Under the pieces are notes generated by a model. It ran no database searches. It had not been told where the DNA came from and worked only from the letters and a program-made list of their open reading frames with translations. Shown here one piece after another: positions 29,140 to 40,823 of a stretch of DNA of 64,000 nt; the first letter of the stretch is position 1, and each line of letters opens with the position of its first letter. Where the stretch lies: NCBI GenBank assembly GCA_022570795.1, contig JAKUDP010000012.1, forward strand, positions 1,426,001-1,490,000, given 5' to 3'. This DNA comes from Sphaerulina vaccinii. Lineage: Eukaryota; Ascomycota; Dothideomycetes; Mycosphaerellales; Mycosphaerellaceae. The translations under genes were made by a program, and so were the position numbers.

Positions 29140-30650
29140 CTACTTCTTGCCAAAGAATGACATGATGTTGCCTTGCCCAGGTTTGCCACCTTTCTTCGCG
29201 ACAGTTTTGTTCGTCGGAGCAGCTGGAGCTGATACTTTGGCCTTCTTAGGAGCGGGCTCATCTTCTGAGAAGGACTCCCAGGCAGCTTCTTCTCGCGTGA
29301 CTGTACGATATTAGCACAATAACCATGCAGCATAACACAACACCACTTACCAAGATATCCCTCCTCGTCCTTGACAGTCTTCTTCTTCATCACTCTCCGG
29401 CGACCACGTCTCCTGCCATTCTCCACAGTCACCGACTCCTTTGGCTCTTCCTTGGAGGCAGGCTTGTCGATAGCTCCTTCGTCATGCTGCTCTTCCTCAT
29501 CTGCTTGTTCGGGTTCAGGCGTTGGTGCAGCATCCCCCATCGGCTCATCGTCCATATCCATCATGGCTTCAAGATCTGCCTTGCGTTCCTTCTTCGATGG
29601 TCCACTCGGCTCGCTCACTACAGGGTCTTCAGGGAGACCACTATCGTCATCATCGTCGTCGTCCGAGAAGCCAGTCATTGGAACATCCTCGGCTGCTGCG
29701 GGCGATGGTGCATTCGAGCTCTGCTGGGATTCTGCCTTCTTCGTCTTTGCTGCCGCAGAAGCAGCAGCACCTTTGGCAAAGGACTTGAATATGCTTGAGG
29801 AGTCCTTCCTGTTAGCCGTAGGCTTGCTGGTAGCTTTCGTTGATTCTGTGGTGGCTTTCGTAGAAGCGTTTGAATTGGTCGAGGCCTGTCTTGACAGTGT
29901 AGGGGGAGCAGGAGCAGGAGCAGGAGCAGCTTTGGCCTTCGCGGGCTCTGCCTTGTTTGCTGGCGCAGGCGCAACAGGTGGTGGTCCGTTTCGTCTCTCC
30001 CTCCGCTTCACGTTCGAATTCTGTATTACACCATACTGCTTCCACTCTTTCATGGGGTCTTCCGAAGCATAGTCGGTCGCAACTTTGCGATTACACTCCG
30101 TGAGTGTATGTATGTCGTTCAGGCCTTTCGCTTGCAAGCTGTATATGTGTATTCCGGTTATGGTCTCGAACTGTGCTTTGGCTTGCTCCAAGTTCTCCTC
30201 TTTCACAATCATGATTGTCCTTGTCGGTATAGCTTCTGGCTCCTCCTCTTCTGGACGCTGAAAAGAGCTGCTGGGCAGTGGCGGACTGCTCTGCATGACC
30301 GTATCTTCGTCATCTTCCTGACTGTTCGTGCCGTTCGTTTGACCAGAGTGTTTCGTGCCGGTGATGAGGTATGTCGCGTGTACGCTGTTGGGCTTCTTGC
30401 TGTTCTGTTTGCGGTGGAACTCGTATAGCATCCTGCTTCATATCAGATTACTGAATCCAATACAATTTCGGTCGTCGCGAAGACATACTGCTTGGCCAGG
30501 TTGCTATGCACCTTCAATGCTCGGCTCAAGTTGCGGTAGCTGACCTGTTTCTCGTGAGATAGAGTATATGTATTGATATTCAGTATGGCTTACTAGCTGC
30601 TGCTCGTTCAGCACGTTCACTGCGAGATACTCGCTATAGTCTTGAGCCAT
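29140..30650 (-). CDS. POL32: DNA polymerase delta subunit Pol32/Cdc27
   Basis: The four exons 30650-30594, 30544-30489, 30432-29351 and 29300-29140 give 451 residues, all in phase. The N-terminus (EYLAVNVLNEQQLVSYRNLSRALKVH, then MLYEFHRKQNSKKPNSVHATYLI) is the winged-helix region that binds the polymerase delta B subunit. A long, charged, Ala/Pro/Ser-rich middle includes an acidic run. The last exon ends in QGNIMSFFGKK, a full PCNA-interacting PIP box (Q-x2-I-x2-F-F) at the very C-terminus, as in known Pol32 proteins. The protein boosts polymerase delta processivity and break-induced replication in the nucleus. The first two exons are very short (57 and 56 nt) and were placed by conserved sequence and splice phase. 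Confidence 0.9.
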
Positions 30651-30836
30651 GATGTTTCTGCTGTGATATCGAACCAGGACGACGCGTAGAAGTGGGAAGC
30701 GCGTGGTTGTCGTGAGTTCAGCCAATGGCAACCCCTGTACGCTAATAAATTGTCATGACGCTAGCAGACAGCACCGCTCAAGTACCGCAAGTACTACTCT
30801 TCCTACACAAACATCAACAATACACTAAGATTCGAG

Positions 30837-33800
30837 ATGGATGGCGCCGACGACGACGAGGACCTGAAGCTCATTAAGGCCTCCGCAGGACTTCTCGCAG
30901 ACTTCGAAGCAGACCTCCCGAAAGTGCTCTGGAAAAGCCCCACATCCAAGCCTAGACGCGCCCACAAACATGTGAAAAGACGTGATCTAAACCGGCTAGT
31001 CCAACTGGTATGCCTAGTTGATGTAATGAAATGAGCCTCGCTCATGGCTCGGTATAGATTGAGCCATTCCAAGGCGAACCTCAGCTGCTCGATGCGAAGC
31101 TAAAAACGACCCTCCCACCAATCGTGGATGCCTACCTAGAGTATCTCCGTTATGGTAGTGTTCCGTCGTCAACACATATCGACCTTCAGTCTGCGGTGTG
31201 TACGCTGCTCTACACACTCTGTAAAGTCCGAGGCTATAAGATCATTGTGGGATTCCTGAGCAACGAGCCGAAGTACCTGGAATCGATCTTGGAGAAGCTG
31301 GAGGAGACTTTTCGACCAGACCGGGGAGACGAAGTCGCGTGGCAAGTACCATATGTCCTCTTGCTGTGGCTCTCGCATCTGCTCCTTGCTCCATTCGACC
31401 TGAGCTCGATCTCAGCAAAAGAAGCTCCGGTAGATCCAGATAGCTTCCTTGGACTACACGAACTGCCGCAACTGGCAAAGAGAGTGCTTCGGGTCGGTCT
31501 GGTCTACCTCAAAACGCCCACAAAGGCGCAGGATGCAGCTGCTTCGATGTTGGTCAGGCTCGCGATACGGCCGGATGTCGTAAAGCTACAGCTCGCGGAT
31601 GCACTGATCGGCACGAGCCTGCCTAAGCTTGGTAGTAGCAACCCTAGCACGACTGACACGTATGAGCTTCTGGGCGCGCTCAGGCTCGTTGCTGGTATAG
31701 CAGCAGCTGCTGAACTCAGTCATCTAGTGCCTTTGATCTACGGCAGCTGCGAGAAGGCATTCGAAGATGAATCGAACACAACATTGACCTCGAATGCCGT
31801 GGCGAAGAAGTTCGCAATTAAGACATTGCGTAACACTGCGATTTTGTCACTCCGATCTGCGAGTGCGAACGGCATCTTGCTGGGCTTTCTTCAGAACACA
31901 AGTGTGCTCGAGAGCGTCGTTGACTATCTACTGCGAGCACTAGGCGACAAGGATACACCAGTCCGCTACGCCGCCGCCAAGGCCATCAGTCTACTGGTAC
32001 AAGAGCTGGACCGTGACATGGGACATGAGATTATTCAAGCAGTACTTGACTCTTTCAAAGAGGATATGCCGCGCTCTTCTACGACCGTGGACTTCACAAT
32101 TGCGAATCCCCTGAAGTGGCATGCTCTCACGCTGGCACTATCCCATACACTCTTCAAGCGCTCTGCTTCGCCTGAACAGCTACCAGACATTCTTGATGCA
32201 CTTATCTCTGCTCTGCAGTTCCAGCAACGTACGAGCACGGGAAGCACGCTTGGTACAAACATCCGTGATGCTGCCAATTTCGGAATTTGGTCATTGGCTC
32301 GACGATACACTACAGCAGAGCTGCTATCAGTCCCGGCGAACACTTTGCACAAGAGTAATCAGACCGCATCAGATGACACCGTGATCCAAGTGTTAGCGAC
32401 GCAGCTCCTCCTATCAGCGTGTCTAGATCCAGCTGGCAACATCCGAAGAGGCTCTTCGGCTGCTTTACAGGAAGTAGTCGGGCGTCACCCAAACAAGATC
32501 ATTGAAGGCATCACACTTGTGCAAGTAGTTGACTACCACACAGTCAGCCTTAGAAGTCGTGCCATGACAGATGCCGCTCACCAAGCAGCATCACTTCATC
32601 CGCATTATTGGCAAGCTGTGCTCGATGGTCTGTTCGGCTGGCGGGGTCTCGGCTCTGCTGATGTACTCTCACGGGAGAGCACTGCACTCTCGATAGGACG
32701 ACTTGCCATGTCGACACCGCAGGAGCTATCCTCGGAGGTCTTGCTCGAGGTACTTCGGCAAATCGCCGCCTGCCCGTCACAGGACCTGGAGCGTTTGCAT
32801 GGACTGACACTCTCAGCCGCGCACATTACCAATGCTCAACAGCGGGAGATGTGTTACAATGATGCCTACGATCTTCTATGTCAGCTTGTGAGTACCTTCG
32901 AAGTCCTTGTAACAGCTGTACAGGACTTCTCGCCACGAACACTTCGCTCCGAATACCCAGCAGCCTTTGCTAGGTTCATTACCGCTCTATTTAATGCAAT
33001 ATCTCAAGCTCTCAAGGTTGGCCAACATTCCAAATTCGTGCCACTCGATGCTATAGACACTGCTGTCGATCGTCTTTTGGCGTGTCACGACGAGTTCATC
33101 CTTGTCACCATTCCTGATCTGGCAAAGAGTCTTCTCCAACTGAAGCGCGCAGCTCGCGCTCCACTTGGCTGCATAGCCGCCACAAGCCTGGCTCAGAGCG
33201 TATCGAGAGACGGCATGAAAAGCACTCTACACAGCGCCGGGCGTGCCTTGGCACTAGGAGCTCTTGCATCGCAGTATGCTGCAGAGGGCTTGGCTGGCGA
33301 CAAGGCTACTGCAACTATCACAAGCTTATGCGGCCTGCTGGGAGCCATGAACGTTGACTGGCGAGTCATTGGCGCACGAGCATTGCAACTCGTGGTGCAG
33401 AGCATGTCAAAGGCTACAGGCGTTGATATCGCACTCGCAGATATGATCTGTGCAGCCATCCACAAAGGTCTGAATGATTACACCATTGACGAACGTGGCG
33501 ACATCGGCTCTCTGGTCAGACTGCAATGTATCTCGTGCGCTTCGCACATCTTGAAAGCACAGGCATTGGAGCAAATCTGTCATAGTGAGTCGGAGGGCAC
33601 ACTGGAAGCAGACATCTATCGACTATCCCTGGAGAAGCTCGATCGGGTCCGCTTACAAGCAGCGCAATGCCGCAGCCAGCACCGAGATCTCTCGTTCTCA
33701 GTGCCGGATATAGCAAGCGCGTCCTCGCAATCATACTTTGAGGCTGCGTTACGGCCACTCTGGCACGACGATCCTCTTGCATACATCCTGAAAGCAGTGA

Positions 33801-34345
33801 TGCAGGGCTGCGTATCGTGCGCAGGTCTCGGCGCCGAATCACTCTTGCAAGCTGCCCGATCTGCGTTGACCAAAGGTCTTAATGCAGCAGACGACGCGAA
33901 GCTCGAAGCAATCATGTCCACTTTCACCACAGTAATGAAAGAACAGCTCGCGGAGGGCGCAAACCTGCTGCCAGCACTAGAACTCCTAGCGTTCTTGCTC
34001 GACATGCACATCCCTCAACGCCTCGCCTCGTCTTCAACCTTCAAGTGGCGGAACTTCTTGTCGATTGTACAGAAGTCTCATCACAAGTCGAATGAGATAA
34101 CCAAGATTCTGGCAGCTGTACATGTCTATGTCGGGCTGGCGGACGTGTCGTCCATACGAGGCGAGACGTTAAAGAAGCTTCTTAGCATGCTGAAGACAAA
34201 TCCTTATCCTCATGTAAGGATTGCTGTCGCCGAAGCATTGTACATGATTACAGGCGACGAGGGGTTGGAGAAGGTGGACTGGTCGAGGCCCGCGAAGGAA
34301 AATGGAAAGGTTGTGGAGGAGCTGCAAAAGTACGTGGAGATATGA
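30837..34345 (+). CDS. Tubulin-folding cofactor D
   Basis: The exons 30837-31007 and 31058-34345 join as LNRLVQL-IEPFQGEPQLLD and give 1152 residues, close to the usual length. The protein is built of helical HEAT-like repeats throughout. Typical cofactor D stretches include QVPYVLLLWLSHLLLAPFDLSSI, LGDKDTPVRYAAAKAISLLVQEL and the C-terminal NPYPHVRIAVAEALYMITGDE. Cofactor D captures beta-tubulin and, with cofactors C and E, assembles alpha/beta-tubulin dimers, using Arl2 as a regulatory GTPase. It is cytosolic. It is divergent from POL32, with about 190 bp between the two starts. Confidence 0.9.
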
Positions 34346-35133
34346 TCGCTTGAGGTAAAGGCGCACAGCCGCGTCGTTCATACTGAGTAAGTTACATGAC
34401 CTGTAGGTACCTGTGTCTCTGTAACTCCCATTTCTCTGGCTCTGGCGCACCGCTCGTCCGTGACCCGGGACGCGTAGAGTCTGTTATGTTCGCAGAAGGT
34501 GGCTAATGAAGCCGGCCATCAAGATCTCACGAATATCGGGCTCAAGCTTACTTGCCATCTAGGATCGATATCCAAAGACTGGAATCGCGCGCGCTGTGTT
34601 GAATTGGCGTTGTGCGTCATCTTGCGAGATGTTCGTGTCGACGGCCGTGGCGTGTGCTAGCGATCGCGGGCGCGTCGCACTCTTGAGACAGTCGTGGTCG
34701 TTGTCTTGGTCGGTTCGGATGGTGACTACCACGCGCTGATGGTTAGACATTGGCGTAGTCGAGTCGCTGAAAATTGAGGTGCGAGTAGTGTTGTTGTGGT
34801 GAGCACATGTGAAGTGCTAACATAACGCGAAGCACTCCCGCTAGCGTTGTTGTTGTGCAGGGAAGGAGCGCTAGCGCACTTTTGCCGTATGTGAGCTTTG
34901 AGATGTTTATGTCTTCTCTTCTCGCGACATAACAACCACATTCTTGGACGTACCACGACGACGGCCTCGAACAAAGCGCCATCACGAGCGCGTTGGACTT
35001 GGCCGCTGTACAACGGCATGGTCGCTTCATCTATTTTCTCTTGACATCACAATAACCACGCGCTCGGTGAGTAATACAGGCATATCGCGAGGCGGCGGCC
35101 GCTAACAGCAAGATCAGGTCGCTTTGGTACAAG
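34346..35133. other. Intergenic (cofactor D / GT17)
   Basis: This 790-bp stretch has no credible gene. Minus-strand frames of 63-97 codons (34559-34750, 34726-35019) are hydrophilic and domainless. Two AGCGCTAGCG-type palindromic pieces occur near 34848 and 34867. Confidence 0.5.
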
Positions 35134-36246
35134 ATGAGGTGCCCGCTACTCGACTACGTCAAGAATCACATCCATCGGAAGCGCTTGTTCCAGCCACCAT
35201 CAGAGGAAGACTGGCGTGCTTTGAGAGACCACCGACCCTGGTGGCACGAGAACAATTATGTGCCGCAAAGTGCAACACGAGAGGACAAAATCCGCTGTGG
35301 CATGATGGTCGCCGCCTTCATCTTGATCATATCAGTGCCTGCTTGCATCTTGGGAAAGGTCTGGTTCCGCTCAGATCGTCATGTCATGCCAATGTTGTCC
35401 GTGCCGACAAATGACATGGAAATCAACAGGTTCTGCCTCAGCTGCGGCTTTGTGGGTTATCGAGCCGGACCCGTCACGATTAGGAAGGTTTACGATCTGT
35501 TTGTCCTCTCAGACGAATTGGACTGGCTTGAGATTCGACTTGAGACTTTGGCGCCACATGTCGACTACTTTGTCATCGTCGAGTCGAACATGACATTGAC
35601 GGGCAAACCGAAGCCGCTGCATCTCAAAGAGAACTGGGCGAGGTTCAGCAAGTTCCACGACAAGATCATTCACCACACCATCGAAGACCCCACTGAAGGC
35701 ACCGAAACATCAAGCTGGTCACTGGAAGAGGTCTATGAGAATGCACTTCTGTACAGCACTTTTCCGCCACTCATGTTCACCGAAAAGGAAGCCCATGAAG
35801 GTGACATTCTAGTTGTCGGCCATGTGGATGAGATACCGAAACCCGCCACCCTCTTTGTGCTACGCAACTGCCACGTCCCTGACCGCATCAATCTCAACAG
35901 CGACTTCTACCGGAACTCCTTCCAGTGGCTTCACAACCACGAGCAATGGGCTCATCCTCAGGCAACAGTCTTCCATGGCATGGCAGAGACGATCTCACCA
36001 GTTGATCTACGAAATGGTGTAGTTGATTCCGCGCAACACTGGACTTGGTGGACGAAGATATGGAGCTCTGACGGAGACAAGGCTGATTTGTGGGACGCGG
36101 CTTGGTACTGCAAGGCTTGCTCGAATGAGACTGCGGTGGAGAAGAAGAAGATTGAGGGAGGCAACTACACGCGAATTGAGAATAACACGGACGTCCCTCG
36201 CTCTGTTCTGGATGACCCAAAGCGCTTTGGATACATGCTTGATTGA
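35134..36246 (+). CDS. GT17 family N-acetylglucosaminyltransferase-like protein
   Basis: This is a single exon of 370 residues. A 57-residue cytosolic part with WWHENNYVP precedes one TM helix (about 58-74, MMVAAFILIISVPACIL). The lumenal domain shows the GT17 (MGAT3-type) pattern: KVYDLFVLSDELDWLEIRLETLAPHVDYFVIVES, then LTGKPKPLHLKENW, GDILVVGHVDEIPKP and NSFQWLHN...WAHPQATVF, with the acidic VDE where family members keep catalytic residues. GT17 enzymes add a bisecting or branching GlcNAc to beta-linked mannose. Fungal substrates are poorly known. The C-terminus ends at FGYMLD. A +1 frame just after the stop reads RAGKAGFWRYF, so a frameshifted tail is possible. Confidence 0.82.
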   Translation: MRCPLLDYVKNHIHRKRLFQPPSEEDWRALRDHRPWWHENNYVPQSATREDKIRCGMMVAAFILIISVPACILGKVWFRSDRHVMPMLSVPTNDMEINRFCLSCGFVGYRAGPVTIRKVYDLFVLSDELDWLEIRLETLAPHVDYFVIVESNMTLTGKPKPLHLKENWARFSKFHDKIIHHTIEDPTEGTETSSWSLEEVYENALLYSTFPPLMFTEKEAHEGDILVVGHVDEIPKPATLFVLRNCHVPDRINLNSDFYRNSFQWLHNHEQWAHPQATVFHGMAETISPVDLRNGVVDSAQHWTWWTKIWSSDGDKADLWDAAWYCKACSNETAVEKKKIEGGNYTRIENNTDVPRSVLDDPKRFGYMLD

Positions 36247-37025
36247 AAGAGCTGGGAAAGCTGGCTTTTGGAGATACTTCTTGTGTTTGTAGCTCTCTTG
36301 GAGCACATAGTCATGAGAATAACGCACGTGAACTTGGTCTACTATCATCCCTCTCTCCGATGTCTAGTAGAAGCTGTGGCATCGCGTTCGGAGACTAACC
36401 AGAATCCAATATCGTCCAGCTGGCAGAGACGCTATGGTCTCGTCTGTTACCCTCCGCTATCTTCCCGATAGCTATGGCATCCATGTTAAAGGCGTACGAA
36501 AGTGAATAGTAATCGTGCATCCCGGAGATAACTGAGATGTATCATGATCTCGCACCATAGCTCCATCGTACAACTGACAACCACGTTATCAAGGTTGGAA
36601 GCGTCCCAGAACTCGAACAGAATCCTGGAGCAGAGTCAATGTTCGTCTCAATAACCACTCTGACCACCATGATGTCGATATTGGAGGTGGAATATGTCCA
36701 TCATGTGGAGAGACTGTCCTGGAGTCACCATCCTTCTCCACTATCGGCTCGACAGCTATGGCGATGATCGTGAATCGGCACCAGTATCGAGATGTCTATG
36801 CCGAGCAGAGAGAGATGTTTTGTCGTGTCATGGTTAATCTCTCTTCGGCGGGATGATGGCCATGGCAATGGAGCTCCAAGCGTAATCGCGAATGCGATCC
36901 TCGTTGGAACAGAGACAACGTTCCTCCATCTCCTCGTACCACTCCTCACTACGCCACCCAAGTTTACGATGCGCCAACGAAACTCCATTCGAAGAGATCA
37001 GAGAGATCTCCGTCCTAGAGACACC
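36247..37025. other. Intergenic (3' of GT17)
   Basis: This 780-bp stretch has no gene seen. Two imperfect copies of a CCRCTATC-N6-CGAYAGCTATGGC-like 26-mer sit near 36452 and 36758. Otherwise nothing notable. Confidence 0.45.
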
Positions 37026-37490
37026 TCAACGCCACATCCACACTCCAAGTACAGCCCAAATTACCAAAGATATCGGATTAAATAAGAACAACATCAACGG
37101 CGTAGGACTCAACAGCGCCATAACCAAATTCTGCGCACACCTTCCCATATACACTTCGAACCTCTTACTCCGAGTCTTCAACTTCTCTGCGAAATCTTCG
37201 AGTGTGAGTTCGCCTTCTTTGCTGTACCAGCCTGGACTACCTCGGGATGATCTCCAGCTATGGCTGGGTGAAGAGGATATCGTGGAGATGGAGTAGTCTG
37301 AGAAGGAGCGGGAGATTGAGAAGCGCTTCTGAGTTTGAGTGGTCTGCGTTGGGTATTCGGTATATGATGATCGAGGAAGCGAAGGGCGTTTCGATGGGAT
37401 GTGGGTGAGCGTTATGAGGTCTCGTTGATTTGGCTGGGAGCGTAGGTGGGTTGAGGTTTTGCCATTGAGGACGAGGGATAGGGTGTTCAT
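37026..37490 (-). CDS. Small Ser-rich protein with C-terminal membrane segment
   Basis: The 154-residue frame starts at Met 37490; an in-frame ATG at 37511 adds seven residues. The first 100 residues are basic and Ser/Thr-rich (SISRSFSDYSISTISSS). A conserved-looking core LTLEDFAEKLKTRSKRFEVYMGRC follows, and then two hydrophobic stretches (LVMALLSPTPLMLFLFNPISLVIWAVLGVW) that end the protein at the membrane. No family was recognised. The layout suggests a tail-anchored or hairpin membrane protein, perhaps of ER. Codon pattern and the clear hydrophobic end make it more likely real than the other short frames around it. Confidence 0.55.
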   Translation of the reverse strand: MNTLSLVLNGKTSTHLRSQPNQRDLITLTHIPSKRPSLPRSSYTEYPTQTTQTQKRFSISRSFSDYSISTISSSPSHSWRSSRGSPGWYSKEGELTLEDFAEKLKTRSKRFEVYMGRCAQNLVMALLSPTPLMLFLFNPISLVIWAVLGVWMWR

Positions 37491-38557
37491 CTTGTCTGTT
37501 GTTCCACGCATCTATCGTGTCCTTGAGCTTTGTTGCCGACTTCGATACTCTGTATGTTGAAGGACTTGCCAGCTGTGTAGAGCGACTTTGTCAATAGGTA
37601 AATGCCTCAGTCAAGCATCGAACATCGAACAACGAAAGCAGCAGCAACAGCTCTTGTATACTTCAAAGACTCACACCTACAACAGAGATAAGAGTCAAAC
37701 CCCGCCATGAATGCACCGCGTCCAGCGCGCGAAGATAGATAATCATCGATACATATTCGGATGGAGTGTCACAGCATGCTTGCATGGTTGTTGTGAAGAC
37801 AGCTCGTGCCGTCAAATGCCTTGTGCACGAAAGTCGAGTCGTGATTGGTTGATTCGACGTCTTGGTAACCGGAAGGAGTAAGCCGTGGAGAATAGGTCGA
37901 GCGAATGACTGTTTAGTCTGCCGCCACAGGTATGTCAGATAGGCTATGATGCTGTTCCGCCTCTCTGGTTGTGCTTTGGTTGATTCATGGGTTGTTCTGT
38001 GTGACCTGGAGAGCTTTTGCTTGTGTAAGTGATCAGCAGCATTGTGGACGCCGAATCCTGCCGATCGTCCTGACCTCGACTGCTTCCACTGCCAATCGTA
38101 CATGTGGGATGGCAAATGCTCGTATCTATTGCCGCTGTCAATTAATCAACAATGCCTTGGCGTGGTGTTGGCATATGTGAAGTCAATGGTATCGACCTCT
38201 TACAACGCTTTGTTTTCACATGCTGTAAGTGCGTGTCGCGCTGCTGACCATAGAAGTTCTATGTAGAAGCGAGCTTGAGTCCCTATCTTGGATCTTCGAC
38301 ACACAATAGCAGGCAACCTAGTCCAGTCGTGCAGCTTCGGCGGCGTTGACCTCTTCGAGCATGTTCGTAGAACGTGGCCTTACAAGACTTGCTACTTAGA
38401 AGAAGTGCCTTTTGCTGATTCGCGGTAGGCGACCAAATTTCGGATTCTTTCTGAGGCTAAGTTCAGTGTCGCAGCGGTGTTTATCTGGGTGTGCAATGTC
38501 GTAGTCGCTGTTGATAGACAAAGATACTGCGACTAGCTATGAGGCTACTGGTCATAC
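37491..38557. other. Intergenic
   Basis: This 1.07-kb stretch has only domainless short frames, the longest at 37663-38115 on the minus strand (150 codons, no conserved motif). It is taken as non-coding with low certainty. No repeat or RNA gene is seen. Confidence 0.45.
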
Positions 38558-39879
38558 TCAACATGAGCTTCCTGCATAGACACCATAAGCTGCCTGCACA
38601 TCACTTGACGCGGCACCATAGTTTGCGGCATTGTCGTAGAGAGTACATGTGCCTGTAGCTCCATCGAAGTTGAATGCATTGCAAGCAAGATCAGCGCCGC
38701 AAGCATCTGTACAGGCTTGGACGGAGCCCAGCGTCTGGGTGGAGGTGTATGATTCACCAGTAAATCCGGAAGTTTGGCCACAAGTGACCTGGAAAGAAAT
38801 GCCGGCTGTCCGAAGCAGTTAGCACGAGCTCACTTCTTGGTCTTTCAGCAGTACTTACAGCCAGTATTGCAGCCAGGGTTACAATTCACACATGGCACAA
38901 TCGTTGAAGTTGAGGTAGAGAAAGTCGAGGTGCTCTGGAGAGAGATGGTGGTTGTCGCCTGCACCGATGATGTAAAGGTGGTATCGGTAAACAAGGTGGT
39001 CGTAGCCGTCGCAGAAGTTGATGAGGTGGCAGTCGTGTCAAAGGTGGCTGTGAGTGACTGCGTGGAAGTCGAAGTTGTACACTTCGTTGATGTTATGACA
39101 GGCAGTGAAGTCTCAATGCAAGAGCAAGCTGTCTTGACAAGAGAAGTCTGTCCACATCGAAGGCTTTCGAGGAGAGCATTGGGATTCGCTCTAGCGGCAA
39201 CGCCTACATGATCCAAGCCACGATGTAAGTCGGTGACTGCTGGTCTGAGTAGTGGGGTGCCTCCCGTGTTTGGAGAAGGACTGGTTGCGTGGACCAGATC
39301 TCTCTTGTCCTAGAACGTCGCAAAGCATGGTCAGCAATTGGTTCAACAATATGAATCTCGACATCTTACGAAGTAGCTGCAAGCCGTTGAAGTCGATGTA
39401 AACACCGTCTCAATAGTAGTGCCGGTAAAGGTCGTTATGGTCGTAGTGCCCGTAGTCGTGAGTGCTAGAGCATCACTCATCAGTGACGAACATTCTGTTT
39501 AGTCGACGTGCAAACTTGCCGGTGTGGGTCGTGGTAGTAACAATGTCTGTTGCAGTCGCCGCGGTGTATGTCGATGTCACGGTAGCTATATTATCGAATC
39601 AGTGCCGTCATGAGTCGATCAGAAAGACAAGGAGAGAGCCAAACCATCAGTGCTGGTACTCGTAGCGACAGTGGTCGAAAAGGTGGTCGTCTTGGTCACA
39701 GTCTTCGTCGTCGTAGAGCGTGGCAAAGGGTACTTGGATGAGCAGAAAGATGTCGCAGCGGGTATGTTAGAGAGAGGTAGGAAGGCAGCATAAGGCAACT
39801 GCTTGCACACGTTGTAAGTAGTGGCACTTGCCAGGCTTGCAGCCCCGAGCAACACGAGCTGAACCGCGTGAGTATGCAT
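38558..39879 (-). CDS. Secreted Ser/Thr-rich protein with PAN/apple-like C-terminus
   Basis: The five exons 39879-39645, 39585-39520, 39464-39370, 39309-38859 and 38805-38558 give 364 residues with all phases matching. MHTHAVQLVLLGAASLASA is a signal peptide. The mature start holds Cys pairs (NVCKQLPYAAFLP, SFCSSKYPLP). Long Thr/Ser-rich stretches (TTTKTVTKTTTFSTT and TTTGTTTITTFTGTT) follow, likely O-glycosylated. The C-terminus has CVNCNPGCNTG and then VQACTDACGADLACNAFNFDGATGTCTLYD, the Cys spacing of PAN/apple-like modules. Such proteins are wall-associated or adhesive. There is no GPI signal. The second intron uses a GC-AG pair (donor GCAAGT at 39519). The first donor is GTTTGG. Confidence 0.78.
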
Positions 39880-40823
39880 CGTGAAGAAGGTCGTGATCCA
39901 CGAGATGCGAATAAGCCTGCTCGCGTTCATCTTGTATCGTACCATCCATAACGATCCTGATTCATGCGAGCGGAGAGCGCAAGCCATGGACAAGCCTTGA
40001 CAAGCCTCGACAAGCTCTAGGGCGAGCGCTACGGAGTGATGATGCCGAGCCGCCGTGCATACATATACTGCGTAGGAGATTGGAGCACAATGCCACCATT
40101 CTCAATTGTCAGTGAGCATGGAATGATACTACCCTCATGGTAGAACACTCACAATGGTCCCATGCCCGGGGAGCGAGTCTCACCATGTTGAAGGATTCTG
40201 TGAGATGCCGTGGATTTGTCGTACTGATGAATGCTTTGATATGCTGCGATGATGTCCCAGCTAGATTGAGTAAGGTAGCATTGGAGTCGACGAGCAGATT
40301 TTACAGAGCACTCACATGGCGTATCTTGCAAAGTCTCAATAGGTTCTCGCACGAGGTGCACATCTTGGTGGCGCTTCCGTATATGATAGAAGGTTTCTCA
40401 TTCTAGCTGCATTTGGCAAGTCGAAATTGGTTCAAGAATGTGGCGAGCTGTAACGCGCGGCCACGTGCGGAAGGCCAACTTCGCTTCTCTAATCTGGGGT
40501 TCGTATTCTTCGTAATATAGATCAGCATCACTGGCAGCCACGACAGTTCCGATCTAGCACGTATGCGGAACAATGCCACGCGTGACTGCGACTGACAACA
40601 GCAATGTGAGCCGAGAGTACCAAAATTGCCGAGTCTGGACTTACTGTAGCCTAGAGACACCACCGCTTTTGATCACGACGAGTCCGAAGCCTTTGCTGCC
40701 CTACAGCCCGTCCCGCAAGCTTTTCTGACAAGTCCTCGCCACGAGAAAAGCCTATAGTTGGGGGTGTATGGATAAAGTCAATGCTGCGCGGAGACTGTCC
40801 TTCTTCCCCAAGCTTGTTTCTGA
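39880..40823. other. Intergenic, upstream of the Ser/Thr-rich gene
   Basis: This 940-bp stretch contains a 10-bp tandem repeat at 39989-40018 and a TATATG motif at 40062-40067 on the minus strand, upstream of the secreted protein. No gene is recognised in the remainder. The frames at 40149-40361 and 40403-40663 lack features. Confidence 0.5.
39989..40018 (-). repeat. 10-bp direct repeat, three copies, in 5' leader
   Basis: GACAAGCCTT, GACAAGCCTC and GACAAGCTCT follow each other with period exactly 10. They lie about 110-140 bp upstream of the start codon of the secreted protein gene. The spacing is one helical turn. Confidence 0.7.

Noticed and set aside
34559..35030. Small minus-strand frames between cofactor D and GT17
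   Set aside because: They are short, hydrophilic and domainless, with overlapping alternatives. A 63-codon frame followed in the same frame by a second ATG-initiated peptide is intriguing, but no splice sites join them.
37663..38115. 150-codon minus-strand frame
   Set aside because: It has no conserved segment, and weaker composition than neighbouring genes. Kept as intergenic.
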